Shown here piece by piece: positions 43,393 through 55,025 of a stretch of DNA of 64,000 nucleotides. The position numbers and the translations under genes are program-made. The stretch spans positions 395,671,581-395,735,580 of the forward strand of contig NC_058518.1 of the NCBI RefSeq assembly GCF_904849725.1, read 5' to 3'. The stretch is from Hordeum vulgare subsp. vulgare (lineage: Eukaryota; Streptophyta; Magnoliopsida; Poales; Poaceae). Within the stretch, counting starts at the first letter, position 1. Each line of letters opens with the position of its first letter. A model generated the notes under the pieces. It saw nothing but the letters and a program-made list of their open reading frames with translations, did no database searches and was not told the DNA's origin.

Positions 43393-45036
43393 TGATGAAG
43401 AGATGATGTATATACTTCTCACTCCTCATTGGTTACCCCAAGTGGAAGGTTGAGATGTAGTCAGCAACAAGTTTTCCCTCACACAAAGACCGTAAGGCTT
43501 ATCGAACCAGAAGGACTCCTAGGCTCAAAAAGAGGTGTCTCCTATCCTGGCTAGCAGAAGACGTGGACCTGCACACACAACAAATAACTTTGCTCCCAAC
43601 GAGTACAAATAGGTTGTCAATCCCTCCAACCTTGTAGTTTGCAAAGGATCAAAACACATGCGGGGATAGTGATAGTGATTGCAACGGAAAAGTAAATGAA
43701 AACGGTAAATGGTGGAGGTGTAAACAATGGTGGTGATATGGATCGGAGTCACATGATGTTCACTAGTGATGTCTCTCTCCCAAAAGACGATAAACAACTA
43801 TGCTTGGGTAAACAAATTACAGTTGGGAAATTAACAGAATTATGAACGCACCGCAATGCTAATTATGCTACTTGAAAGTTAGAGGCTCAATAGTAATGGG
43901 CAGTACGCCAAGACAAGTAGATCGTTATTCATCAACATATACTTACTAATCATCCACCTTGAGATATCTATCCAGAACATCTCGCCGGTATTAAGTTGCA
44001 AGCCCCACCCAAAGTGTAAACTCAAAGCAACGGACAACTGCGTTAACGAACTATGCATAAGGCAAACAATCCTTGCAACCGTGATCACAAGCACCATTGT
44101 TTTCTCCCTGGTGGCAACAACACATCCCCTAGTCTCATGTTTCTGTCACTCAAGCTAGACATCGAGGGGCATGAACCCACAATCATGCATAACGCTCCCT
44201 CTTGGAGTTACAATCTACTACTTGACCAAAGCAATAAATAGCAACGGAGAACATGCATGAATCACTAAGAAACATAATCAAATATATAACTCATAACAAT
44301 CTGAACATAATCTCATAATCCATCGGATCCCAACAAATCGAGCATAGCAATAACAAGAGAATTGCATAGATGCCTTGATCATGTAGGTCAGCTCACAAGG
44401 ACTAACAATTGAAGCACAAGATTGGAGAGGTGACATCACATAGCTACTGGTCATGGTCTCATGGTCCAAGTAGGACTACTCACGGCATGTCCGAGAAGCA
44501 TCCATGGCAGTGGAGAAGCTCCCGGAGGTCAATCCTCCCTCCGGAAGGGTGTCGGGAAGAGGTCTCCTGACGCTCCCGATCTCAGAAAGCACTGCGGCGG
44601 CGGAACGATGGAGAAATTCACGATTCTAGATCTCCTGGAAGGGTTTTCTCTCGGAGGAGTAAATATAGGCGAAAGGAGGGCACCGGAGGAGGTCGGACGT
44701 ATCCAAGCGGCCTCTTGGCGTGGCCTAGGGCCAGGTCGCGCCCACAGATCGCCTAGGAGGCCCCTGGCCCCCCTCTGGCCCATTTTCGGTGATCTCGAAG
44801 CTTCCATTATGCTGATGTTTTATATATTTTTCTTGGAATTTTTCGGGCTTCGGAAAATTGGGTAAAAGCCCTTGCAAAATAGACATCAGCAAACAGAAAT
44901 TGGCACTGGGTGCACTGAGTTAGTAGCTTAGTCCAAATATGTGTAAAATGATATAAAAGTGTAGCAAAACATATAACAATGTCACCCAAAAGATCATGGA
45001 ACAAGCAGAAATTATAGATATGTTTGGGACGTATCA
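43393..45036 (-). repeat. Gypsy B 5' LTR
   Basis: This intact 1644-bp LTR shows the empty target of CACTA-2 near 43914-43924. It ends …GGGACGTATCA and is followed by GGACA, the second copy of the target duplication. Confidence 0.95.
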
Positions 45037-45041
45037 GGACA

Positions 45042-45801
45042 CGCTGCAAACTTCGACACTACTAAGTTCAGTCGTGCAGGACCCTCACGTTCGAGACCTC
45101 CTTCGCAAGAGTACGACTAGCGGCAGAGTTGCTTCTAGAGAGGAGGCCAAGCTGGCGCAACTTGAAGTAGACTCGAAGACTCCATTGTATGACGGTTATG
45201 ATCCCGAAGTTACCCGCTTGAGTTTCATGCTTGAACTTCTAAAGATGAAGGCCAAAAACAAATAGACAAACAAAAGCCTTGATGAGCATTTGAAGTATCT
45301 ACATAATAATGTTCTTCCCGCAGGGAATCTGTGTCCTACTAGTGTTGATGAGGCCAAGAACATCGTTTGACCTCTCGATCTACCGCACATTAGATACCGC
45401 GCATGCATCAATGATTGCATCATTTATAGGGGGCATGTGGAAAAAACGAGGTGTCCAGTGTGCAATGCTTCTCGATACAAGAAGGCATGAAAGAAAGCTC
45501 CTTAGAAAGTTGTATGGTACTTTCGGATCACTCCCCGTCTGCAGCGGTATTTCGTACATCCTAAGGAAGCAAAGCTCATGCATTGGCACGCGGATAGGAA
45601 GATGCCCGATGATGGAGAAGATCTGAAGCTGAGAAACCTCGCAGATGCTAGCCAGTGGAGAGCATTTAACGCCGAATATGGATTTATCGGAGAAGGTGCA
45701 ACGAACATCATGATTGGTGCGTGTACCGATGGCATGAATCCGTTTGGAAACGAGAGCACCAACCACAACACATGGCCCGTCTTTTTATGGATGTACAACC
45801 T
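45042..45801 (+). pseudogene. CACTA-1 transposase, middle segment
   Basis: It resumes the transposase after gypsy B. Recognisable blocks are LDEHLKYLHNNVLP, then (after a frameshift near 45360) CINDCIIYRGHVEKTRCPVCNASRYK, ITPRLQRYFVHP, LMHWHADRKMPDDGEDL and IGACTDGMNPFG, i.e. the zinc-finger and Transposase_21 core. Stops occur at 45262-45264 and further on. The frame is cut at 45801 in the …VFLWMYNL block by the LTR of gypsy C. The second half of the gene and the right end of CACTA-1 lie beyond the window. Confidence 0.85.
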
Positions 45802-47316
45802 TCATACGTCTCCAATGTATCCATAATTTTTTATGGTTCCATGATATTATCATGTCAACTTTGGATGTTTTGTATGCATGAATATGCTATTTTATATCTT
45901 TTTTGGGACTAACCTATTAACTCAGTGCCAAGTGCCAGTTTCTGTTTTTTCTGTGTTTTTGACCTTTTTCAGAGGAGAATATTAAACTGAGTCCAAACGG
46001 AATAAAACCTGCGGAATGATTTTTTCCATAACAGAAGATACGCAGGAGACTTGAGAACCAAGGAAAAGGACCTCTTGGGAGGTCACAAGCCCCCTAACCC
46101 TGTCCTAGGGGGGCCTACCAGGCTTGTGGGTTCCCCGTGGCTCATCTGCCCTACTTCTTCCGCCTATAAATTATCCAAAATCCAAAACCACCACAGAGAG
46201 CCACGAAAATACTTTTTTGCCGACGCAAGCTTCTGTCTCCGCAAGATCCAATCTAGGGCACGTTCTGGTGCCCTGCCGGAGGTGGATTCGTACACGGAGG
46301 GATTCTTCATCAACACCATTGCCTCTCCGATGATGTGTGAGTAGTTCACCAGAGACCTTCGGGTCCATAGCTAGTAGCTAGATGGCTTCTTCTCTCTCTT
46401 GGACCTTTAATACAAAGTTCTCCATGATCTTCATGGAGATCTATCCGATGTAACCTTCTTTTGCGGTGTGTTTGTCGAGATCCGATGAATTGTGGACTTA
46501 TGATCAGATTATCTATGAATATTATTTGAGTCTCCTCTGATCTCTTATATGCATGATTTTTTATCCTTGTAATTCTCTTCGAGTTGTGGGTTTCGTTTGG
46601 CCAACTTGATCTATAATTCTTGCGATGGGAGAAGTGCTTGGTTTTGGGTTCATACCGTGCGGTGTCCTCACCTGGTGACAGGAGGGGTAGAGCGGCACGC
46701 ATCCTGTTGTTGCCATCAAGGGTAAAAAAGATGGGGTTTATGTCATATTGCATGAATTTATCCCTCTACATCATGTCATCTTGCTTAAGGCGTTACTCCG
46801 TTTGTTATGAACTTAATACACTAGATCATGCTGGATAGCGGTCGATGTGTGGAGTAATAGTAGTAGATGCAGATAGTATCGGTCTACTTGTCTCGGACGT
46901 GGTGCCTATATGTATGATCATTGCCTTAGATATCATCATGACTTTGCGCGATTCTATCAATTGCTCGACAATAATTCGTTCACCCACCGTAATACTTGCT
47001 ATCATGAGAGAAGCCTCTAGTGAACACTATGGCCCCCGGGTCTACTTCACATCATATTTTAAGATCTACACTTTTACTTTGTTGCACTTTCCACCTTCAG
47101 ATCTCACCTTGCAAATAATCGTGAAGGGATTGACAACCCCTTTATAGTGTTGGGTGCAAGTTTGTTTGTTTTTGCACAGGTACATTGGTGCCTTGTCTTG
47201 ATACTCCTACTGGATTGATACCTTGGTTCTCAAACTGAAGGAAATACTTACTGCTACTGTGCTGCATCACCCTTTGCTCTTCAAGGGAAAAACCAATGCA
47301 AGCTCAAGAGTTAGCA
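45802..47316 (+). repeat. Gypsy C 5' LTR
   Basis: It begins TCATACGTCTCCAATG, where related LTRs have TGATACGTCTCCAA, so the terminal TG appears mutated to TC. The 3' edge is placed at …GTTAGCA, 11 bases before the primer site. That spacing agrees with gypsy A and B. The stem TCACAAGCCCC…GGCTTGTGGG lies near 46082-46130, followed by a TATAAA at about 46164. Confidence 0.75.
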
Positions 47317-47327
47317 AGAAGAATTTC

Positions 47328-47345
47328 TGGCGCCGTTGCCGGGGA
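47328..47345 (+). other. Primer binding site of gypsy C, with a second copy at 47387
   Basis: The sequence reads TGGCGCCGTTGCCGGGGA, Asp-tRNA type. A near-identical copy, TAGCGCCGTTGCCGGGGA, sits 59 bp downstream (47387-47404) in a similar TTTCT context. Confidence 0.85.
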
Positions 47346-47599
47346 GTATCAAGTCATGAATAGTCTCCCGTCAACGTGCCAATTTCTAGCGCCGTTGCCG
47401 GGGAGTATTCTAAGTGAAGCATATCCAAGTAACTATCGCAAACTCATCTCTTGCATTTACTTTTTTGCCTTTCGCCTCTCGTTTTCCTCTCCCCCACTTC
47501 TGAAAAACAAAAATTACAAAAATATTTGCCTTTTTCATTCGCCCATTTCTTTCGCTTGCTTTCTGTTCGCTTGTGTGCTTGTCTGCTTGCTGAGTTACC

Positions 47600-48825
47600 A
47601 TGACTGAAAACACCAAATTGTGTGACTTCTCGAATACTAATAATAATGATTTTATTAATACTCCGATTGCTCCCGCCACTAGTGCGGAATCATATGAAAT
47701 CAATGCTCCCTTGCTGAATCTTGTTATGAAAGAGCAATTTTCCGGCTTTCCTAGTGAAGATGTCGCATCCCATCTTAATACCTTCATTGAGTTATGCGAT
47801 ATGCAAAATAATAAATATGTGCATAATGATGTGATTAAATTGAAGCTATTTCCGTTCTCATTACGAGATCGAGCAAAAACTTGGTTTTCATCTTTACCAA
47901 AAAATAGTATTGATTCTTCGAACAAGTGTAAAGATGCTTATATTTCCAAGTATTTTCCACCGGCTAAGATTATCTCTCTTCGTAATGATATCATGAATTT
48001 TAAGCAACTAGATCATGAACATGTTGCACAATCTTGTGTGAGAATGAAATTGATGATTAGAAATTGTCCCGCTCATGGCTTGAGTCTTTGGATGATTATA
48101 CAAATCTTCTATGCCGGTTTGAATTTTGCTTCTATAAATATCTTGGATTCCGCCTCCGGTGGAACTTTCATGGGAATCACACTAGGAGAAGCCACAAAAC
48201 TCCTAGATAATATCATGACAAACTATTCTCAATGGCACACTGAAAGGTCACCTACTAGTAAAAAAGTGCATGCTATAGAAGAAATTAGCTCTTTGAGTGC
48301 TAAGATGGATGAGTTAATGAAATTGTTTGCTAGTAAAGGTGCTCCTCTATATCCAAATGATATGCCTTTGTCTTCCTTGATTGAGAATAGCAATGAGAGC
48401 TTGGATGTTAATTTTGTTGGTAGGAATAATTTTGGCAACAACAATGCTTATAGAGGTAACTTTATTCCTAGGCCTTTTCCTAGTAATCCCTCTAATAACT
48501 TTGGCAATTCCTACAACAATGCTCATGGAAATTACAATAAATTACCCTCTGATGTTGAGAGTAATATTAAAGAGTTTATCAACTCGCAAAAGATTTTCAA
48601 TGCGTCCATAGAAGAAAAACTGCTCAAAATTGATGACTTGGCTAGGACCGTTGATAGAATGTCTCTTGATATTGATGCTTTTAAATTGAGATGTGCTCCT
48701 ACCAAGATTAATATGGATGAAACTTTGAAAGCTATGCGTGTTTCCATGAATGAGAACAAAGAAAGAACCGCCCAAATTCATGCTAGACAAGAATGGCTTA
48801 AAAGGGCGTGTTCTCGTTATGAGAA
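47600..48825 (+). pseudogene. Gypsy C gag, N-terminal part (interrupted by Angela)
   Basis: The frame opens at ATG 47600 and is clean to the insertion point after 408 codons. It has the Athila Gag core: GFPSEDVASHLNTFIELCDM, LKLFPFSLRDRAKTWFSSLP, SKYFPPAK and IFYAGLN…LDSASGGTFM. An Asn/Gly-rich stretch (about residues 270-320) and a helical region with LDIDAFKLR follow. The last complete codons before the copia lie in its 5-bp target, GAGAA (48821-48825). The same frame continues at 56790. Confidence 0.9.
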
Positions 48826-50580
48826 TGTTGGAAATATGCCCTAGAGGCAATAATAAAATGGTTATTATCATATTTCCTTGTTCATGATAATCGTCTATTG
48901 TTCATGCTATAATTGTATTAACAGGAAACAGTAATACATGTGTGAATAAATAGATCACAAAGTGTCCCTAGCAAGCCTCTAGTTGGCTAGCTCGTTGATC
49001 AATAGATGATCATGGACATTAGATGTCATTGATAACGGGATCACATCATTGGGAGAATGATGTGATGGACAAGACCCAATCCTAAGCATAGCACTAGATC
49101 GTATTGTTCGTATGCTAAAGCTTTTCTAATGTCAAGTGTCTTTTCCTTCGACCGTGAGATTGGGCAACTCCCGGATACCGTAGGAGTGCTTTGGGTGTAT
49201 CAAACGTCACAACGTAATTGGGTGACTATAAAGGTGCACTACGGGTACCTCCGAAAGTGTCTATTGGGTTGGTACGAATCGAGATCGGGATTTGTCACTC
49301 CGTCTGACGGAGAGGTATCTCTGGGCCCTCTCGGTACAACATCGTCATGAGCTCAATGTGACTAAGGAGTTAGTCACACGATGACGTGCTACGGGACGAG
49401 TAAAGAGACTTACTGGTAACGAGATTGAACAAGGTATAGGTATACCGACGATCGAATCTCGGGCAAGTTCTATACCGACAGACAAAGGGAATTGTATACG
49501 GGATTGATTAAATCCTTGACATCGTGGTTCATCCGATGAGATCTTCATGGAACGTGTGGGAGCCACCATGGGTATCCAGAACCCGCTAATGGTTATTGGC
49601 CGGAGAACGTCTCGGTCATGTCTGCATGCTTCCCGAACCCGTAGGGTCTACACACTTAAGGTTCGATGACGCTAGGGTTATAGGGAAATGTTATACGAGG
49701 TTATCGAAAGTTGTTCGGAGTCCCGGATGAGATCCCGGACATCACGAGGTGCTCTGGAATGGTCCAGAGGTAAAGATTGATATATAGGATGGAAGGTTTT
49801 GGACACCGAAAATGTTTCGGGCGTCACCAGTAGCGTACCGGGACCGCCAGAAATGGTCCCGGGGGTCCACCGGGGGGGCACCAGGCTCAAGAGGTAGCAT
49901 GGGCCAAAAAGGGGAGGGCAACCAGCCTAAAGTGGGCTGGTGCGCCTCCCACAAGAGGCCCAAGGCGCAGGAGGGAGAAAAGGAGGGGGAACCCTAGGCG
50001 CTGGTGGGCCTAAGGCCCACCTAAGGGGTGCGCCACCCCCTCCCCCTGCCCTGGCCGCCACACCTCCCGTCTGGGGGGCTGCCGCACCACCTAGGGGGGA
50101 AACCCTAGGGGTGGCACCCCCCCTCCCCTCCTCCTATAAATAGAGAGGGGTTTGGTGTTGTTTTGCACACGGTTTCTTCTCCTATCGGTGCAGCCCTGCT
50201 CCCCTCCTTCCTCCTCCTCCCACGGTGCTTGGCGAAGCCCTGCCGGGAGACCTCGTCTCTCCATCGACACCACGCCGTCGTGCTGCCGGAGATCTTCCCC
50301 AACCTCTCCCTCCTCCTTGCTGGATCAACGTGCGGGAGACGTCATCGGGCTGCACGTGTGTTGAACACGGAGGTGCCGTAGTTCGGCACTAGATCGGAAT
50401 CACACCGCGATCTGAATCACCGCGAGTACGACTCCATCAACCGCGTTCTAGCAACGCTTCCGCTTAGTGATATTCAAAGGTATGAAGATGCACTCACCCC
50501 TCTCTTGTTGCTGGTCTCTCCATAGGAAGATCTAAATATGCGTAGGAATTTTTTTTGAATTTATGCTACGTTACCCAACA
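48826..50580 (+). repeat. 5' LTR of the Angela-type element
   Basis: This 1755-bp LTR runs from TGTTGGAAATATGCCC to TACCCAACA. A TATAAATAG box at about 50143-50151 is followed by the transcribed leader. The segment before it (49800-50130) is GC-rich. Confidence 0.97.
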
Positions 50581-50581
50581 G

Positions 50582-51832
50582 TGGTATCAGAGCCAGGTTT
50601 TCTATGCGTAGATTCTATGCACGAGTAGAACACAAAAGGTTGTGGGAGATGATTTGTCAATTGCTTGCCGCTACTAGACTTATTCTTTTCCGGCGGTATT
50701 GTGGGATGAAGCGGCCCAGACCGACCTTACACGTACGCTTACGTGAGACTGCTTCCACGCACAGACATGCACAGCGTGCATAAAGGTGGCTAGGGGGTGT
50801 CTGTCTCTCCTACTCTAGTCGGATTGGATTTGATGAAAAGGGTCCTTATGAAGGGTAAATAGTTTGGCATATCATCGTTGTGGCTGTCATGTAGGTAAGA
50901 AGGCGTTCTTGCTATAAACCCAAATCAGCCACGTAAAACTTGGAACAACAATTAGAGGACGTCTAACTTGTTTTTCAGGGTTTGACATGTGATGTGATAT
51001 GGCCAAAGTTGTGATGTTGCATGTATGATGTATGAGATGATCATATTATTGTAATAGGTCACGACTTGCATGTCGATGAGTATGACAACCGGCAGGAGCC
51101 ATAGGAGTTGTCTTAATTTATTGTATGAGATGCAACGCCATGTGCTTACTACTTTTACTTCATTGCTAATGGTTAGCTATAGTAGTAGTGATAGTAGTAG
51201 TTGGCGTGAGGACTTCACAGAGACACGATGATGGAGATCATGGTGTCACGCTGGTGACAATGATGATCATGCGATGCCTGAAGATGGAGATCGAACGAGC
51301 AAAGATGATAATGGCCATATCATGTCACTATATGATTTCATTGTGATGTTTATCGTGTTTTTCATCTTACTGCTTAGAACGACGGTAGCATAATAAGATG
51401 ACCCCTCTTAAAATTTCGAGAATGTATTCCCCTAAGTGTGCACCGTTGCGAAGGATCGTTGTCTCGAGGCACCACGTGATGATCGGGTGTGATAGATTCT
51501 AACGTTCACATACAACGGGTGTAAGCCAGATTTACACACGTGAAACACCTAGGTTGACTCGACGAGCTTAGCATGTACAGACATGACCTCGAATACAAGA
51601 GACCGAAAGGTCGAACATGAGTCGTATGGTTGAATACGATCAGCATAAAGTTGCTCACCATGGTGACTAGTCCGTCTCACGTGATGATCGGACACGGGTT
51701 AGTCAACATGGATCATGTATCACTTAGATGACTAGAGGGATGTCAATTTAAGTGGGAGTTCATACTTAATTTGATTAAATGAACTTAATTGTCATGAACT
51801 TAGTCTAAAAGTTGTCTTTATAAATATTTTAG
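50582..51832 (+). other. Primer site and leader of the Angela-type element
   Basis: TGGTATCAGAGCCAGG at 50582-50597 is the Met-initiator primer site. About 1.2 kb of non-coding leader then runs to ATG 51833, typical of this family. A short CGTGATGATCGG block appears twice (about 51475 and 51680). Confidence 0.9.
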
Positions 51833-54800
51833 ATGGCCAACGTCAACCTCAATTTCAACGCATTCCTAGAGAAAAACAAGCTGAAAGATGATGGTAACAA
51901 CTATGCGGACTGGGTCCACAACTTGAAGCTCATCCTTGAAGCAGCTAAAAAGGCTTATGTCCTTGATGCGCCTCTAGGTGACCCTCCCGCTCCCGCGGCA
52001 GACCAGGACATTCAAAACGTCTGGCAAACGCGGAGTGATGACTACTCTCTGGTTAGGTGTGGCATGCAGTACAGTTTGGAAACGGGGCTCCAAAGGCGTT
52101 TTGAGCAACACGGTGCATATGAGATGTTCCAAGAGCTGAAACTATTTTTTCAAGCTCATGTGCCCGTGTCGAGAGATATGAAGTCTCCGACAAATTCTTT
52201 AGCTGTAAGATGGAGGAGAACAGTTATGTCGGTGAGCATATACTCAAAATGTCTGGGTTACACGGTCGTCTGACTTCACTTGGAGTCGAACTTCCGGATG
52301 ATGCCATAATTGACAGAACCCTCCAGTCTCTCCCACCAAGCTACAAAGGTTTTGTGCTGAACTACAACATGCAAGGGATGGAGAAGATCATTCCCGAGTT
52401 GTACTCGATGCTCAAGTCTGCAGAAGTAGAAATCAAGAAAGAGCATCAAGTGTTGATGGTCCACAAGACCACCAGTTTCAAGAAGGGCAATGGTAAGAAG
52501 AACTTCAAGAAAGACGGCAAAGTCATTGCTGCGCCCGGTAAGCCAGATGCTAGGAAGAAGAAAAAGAATGGACCCAAGCCTGAGACTGAGTGCTTCTATT
52601 GCAAGGGAAAAGGTCACTGGAAGCGGAACTGCCCCAAGTACTTAGCGGACAAGAAGGCCGGCAATGTTAAAGGTATATGTGATATACATGTTATTGATGT
52701 GTACCTTACCAGCGCTCGTAGTAGCTCCTGGGTATTTGATACCGGTGTTGTTGCTCACATTTGCAACTCAAAACAGGAACTGCGGAATAAGCGGAGACTG
52801 GCCAAGGACGAGGTGACGATGCGCGTCGGGAATGGCTCCAAGGTCGATGTGATCGCCGTCGGCACGCTACCTCTACATCTACCGTCGGGGTTAGTTTTAA
52901 ACCTTAATAATTGTTATTTAGTACCAGCTTTGAGCATGAATATTGTATCAGGGTCTTGCTTAATGCAAGACGGCTACTCATTTAAGTCAGAGAATAATGG
53001 TTGTTCTATTTATATGAGTGATATGTTTTATGGTCATGCTCCGCTGGTGAATGGTTTATTCTTGATGAATCTCGATCGGGATGTTACACATATTCATAGT
53101 GTTAGTACCAAAAGATGTAAAGTTGATAATGATAGTCCCACATACTTGTGGCACTGCCGCCTTGGTCATATCAGTGTTAAGTGCATGAAGAAGCTCCATA
53201 CTGATGGACTATTAGAGTCTCTTGACTTTGAATCATTTGACACATGCGAACCATGCCTCATGGGAAAGATGACTAAGACTCCATTCTCAGGAATAATGGA
53301 GAGAGCGACCGACTTATTGGAAATAATACATACTGATGTGTGTGGTCCAATGAACGTTGAAGCTCGCGGTGGCTACCGTTATGTTCTCACTCTCACTGAT
53401 TATTTGAGTAGGTATGGGTATATCTACTTGATGAAGCACAAATCTGAGACGTTTGAAAAGTTCAAGGAATTTCAGAGTGAGGTTGAGAATCAACATGATA
53501 GAAAAATTAAGTGTCTATGATCTGATCGTGGAGGAGAATATTTGAGTCACGAGTTTGGCACACACCTAAGGAAGTGTGGAATCGTTTCACAACTGACGCC
53601 GCCTGGCACACCGCAACGCAACGGAGTGTCTGAACGTCGTAATCGCACTTTATTAGATATGGTACGATCTATGATGTCTCTTACCGACTTACCGCTATCG
53701 TTTTGGGGATACGTATTAGAAACTACAGCATTCACTTTAAATAGGGCACCGTCTAAATCAGTTGAGATGACACCATACGAACTATGGTTTGGCAGGAAAC
53801 CTAAGTTGTCATTTCTTAAAGTTTGGGGCTGCGATGCTTATGTGAAGAAACTTCAACCAGAGAATCTCGAACCCAAAGTGGGAAATGCGTATTCATAGGA
53901 TACCCTAAGGAAACTATTGGGTATGCCTTCTATCTTAGATCGGAAGGTAAAACCTTTGTTGCCAAGAACGGATCCTTTCTAGAGAAAGAGTTTCTCTCTA
54001 AATAAGTAAGTGGGAGGAAAGTAGAACTTGATGAGGTAATTACACCCCCTCTCGAACAGGAAAGTAGCGCAGTGCGGGAAATTGTTCCTGTGGCGCCTAC
54101 ACCAACTGAAGAGGAAGTTAACGATAATGATCATGAAGCTTCGGATCAAGTTACTACTGAACCGCGAAGGTCCACAAGGGCACGCTCCGCACCAGAGTGG
54201 TACCGCAACCCTGTGATGGAAATCATGTTGTTAGACAACGATGAACCTTCGAACTATGAAGAAGCAATGGCGGGCCCGGATTCCAACAAATGGCTTGAGG
54301 CTATGAAATCCAAGATAGGATCCATGTATGAGAACAAAGTATGGACTTTGGTGGACTTGCCCGATGATCGGCGAGCCATAGAAAATAAATGGATCTTCAA
54401 GAAGAAGACTGATGCAAACGGTAATGTGGTAACAGCGGTCAAGAATATCCTTAAGTACCTGAAGAGGACTAAGGAGATGTTTCTCATTTATGGAGGTGAC
54501 GAAGAGCTCATCGTAAAGGGTTACATCGATGCTAGCTTCCACACAGATCCGGATGACTCTAAGTCACAGACCAGATACGTATATGTTTTCAATGGTGGGG
54601 GCAGTGAGCTGGTGCAGCAGCAAGCAAGAAGTCATGGCAGCATCTACATGTGAAGCGGAGTACATAGCGGCTTCAGAAGCGGCTCATGAAGGAATTTGGA
54701 TGAAGGAGCTCATCACCGACCTTGGAGTGGTTCCAAGCGCGTCGGGTCTAATGACGCTCTTCTGTGATAACACTGGGGCCATTGGCATAGCCAAGGAGCC

Positions 54801-54996
54801 CAGGTTTCACCGAAAGACCAAGCACATCAAACGCCGCTACAACTGCATCCACGACCATGTCCAGAGTGGAGTAATAGAGATTTGTAAAGTACATACAGAT
54901 CTGAATGTTGCAGACTCGTTCACTAAACCTCTTCCTCGAGCAAAACATGATCAACACCATAATGCTATGGGTATTCGATACATCACAATGTAACTA
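51833..54996 (+). pseudogene. Angela-type gag-pol (Gag, protease, integrase; RT largely deleted; RNase H)
   Basis: Gag starts at 51833 (MANVNLNFNAFLEKNKLKDD) and shifts frame near 52210. The zinc knuckle CFYCKGKGHWKRNC is at about 52591-52632. The protease has WVFDTGVVAHIC, with Asp-Thr-Gly intact. The integrase carries HTDVCGP, then a stop at 53518-53520 where Arg precedes SDRGGEY, and ERRNRTL. A one-base loss near 53885 and a stop at 54003-54005 follow. The pol linker ends in IENKWIFKKKTDANGNV at about 54430 and is fused directly to the end of RT (KNILKYLKRTKEMFL), so the RT catalytic core including YVDD is gone. RNase H follows after another shift: CSSKQEV, STCEAEY, CDNTGAI, and a stop at 54991-54993. 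Confidence 0.93.
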
Positions 54997-55025
54997 GATT
55001 ATTGACTCTAGTGCAAGTGGGGGAC

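Larger units (their letters stand above)
26871..45036 (-). mobile_element. Gypsy B: complete Athila-lineage LTR element holding CACTA-2
   Basis: LTRs lie at 26871-39500 (split by CACTA-2; 1.66 kb without it and its duplicated target) and 43393-45036 (1644 bp). The outer flanks GTACA (26866-26870) and GGACA (45037-45041) are a 5-bp duplication with one change. The primer site is TGGCACCGTTGCCGGGGA (complement of 43363-43380). The polypurine tract is the complement of 39501-39514. The 3.9-kb interior holds only a gag remnant, so the element is non-autonomous. It interrupts the transposase frame of CACTA-1. Confidence 0.9.

Noticed and set aside
50582..50597. tRNA-Met fragment as a tRNA gene
   Set aside because: It is only the 16-base complement of the tRNA 3' end, immediately after an LTR, i.e. 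a primer binding site. No cloverleaf is present.
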